Below are positions 52,203-52,260 of a stretch of DNA of 52,260 nucleotides, one piece after another. Within the stretch, counting starts at the first letter, position 1, and every line of letters starts with the position of its first letter. A program made the translations under genes and the position numbers. Below the pieces are notes generated by a model, which had not been told where the DNA came from, made no database searches, and worked only from the letters and a program-made list of their open reading frames with translations. The DNA is from Clostridiaceae bacterium UBA5444 (GTDB lineage: Bacteria > Bacillota > Clostridia > Clostridiales > Oxobacteraceae), in assembly GCA_002426575.1 (NCBI GenBank), contig DIRE01000024.1, positions 41,563 to 93,822 of the forward strand, written 5' to 3'.

Positions 52203-52260
52203 ATTAGACTACATCATAAATATGTAATATCCCGCAAAAAAAGAGCTGTATCAATTTTTC

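Noticed and set aside
1..52260. CRISPR array, tRNA or rRNA genes
   Set aside because: No regularly spaced direct repeats and no tRNA- or rRNA-like segments were found by eye; the only structured RNAs supported are two T-boxes and 6S RNA.

Overview
The window is AT-rich and reads as chromosome of a low-GC, Gram-positive, anaerobic Clostridia member. The evidence is the housekeeping synteny (alaS-ireB-ruvX-DUF1292; hisS-aspS-6S RNA-tcdA; ruvC-ruvA-ruvB-queA-tgt-yajC; scfA-scfB; secD-secF-recJ), T-box leaders on two tRNA synthetase genes, the SCIFF peptide and its maturase, a complete anaerobic ornithine-degradation operon, and strong AGGAGG-type ribosome sites with many GTG/TTG starts. Nearly all genes are on the minus strand; the supported plus-strand genes are a PHP phosphatase (15531) and a DUF1540 protein (52029). 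Species is not claimed; an amino-acid-fermenting Clostridiaceae-like organism fits best.

Right to left, in the direction of transcription: a BofC-like membrane protein; ruvC-ruvA-ruvB (recombination) with queA-tgt (queuosine) and yajC; a TIGR04086 membrane protein; scfA-scfB; secD-secF-recJ; apt; relA-dtd; a metallo-beta-lactamase-fold hydrolase; a tiny HTH protein; hemZ; T-box-hisS-aspS; 6S RNA; tcdA; a CsoR/CstR-like regulator; glyA. Then comes a more variable zone (about 23.0-27.9 kb): a sigma54-dependent RocR-like activator, two lipoproteins, a secreted protein of unknown function, a decayed ISL3-type transposase end and a VanZ-like protein. It is followed by the ornithine operon ord-ortA-ortB-oraS-oraE-orr. 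The left third holds iscR-iscS-iscU-mnmA (Fe-S assembly and tRNA thiolation), a PRC-barrel protein with an AI-2E-type permease, T-box-alaS-ireB, a ferredoxin-domain aldo/keto reductase, ruvX, a DUF1292 protein, the feoA-feoB-Cys-rich iron operon, fur and rnj.

The best regulatory reading is of the ornithine operon. A near-consensus sigma54 (-24/-12) promoter lies just upstream of ord, and a 12-bp inverted repeat (ATATGCAAAATT-N17-AATTTTGCATAT) lies about 105 bp upstream of the predicted start. The RocR-like enhancer-binding protein is encoded about 4.7 kb away. Together they form a candidate enhancer, promoter and activator circuit for ornithine fermentation.

Other structure: a dispersed hairpin repeat in three intergenic copies, all in the same orientation and each beside an intrinsic terminator. 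Stem differences between copies are compensatory, and one copy carries a nested 54-bp hairpin insert flanked by 9-bp direct repeats. A Fur-box-like palindrome sits on the feoA translation start region, and a palindrome overlaps the iscR promoter. No CRISPR array, tRNA, rRNA or intact insertion sequence was found.
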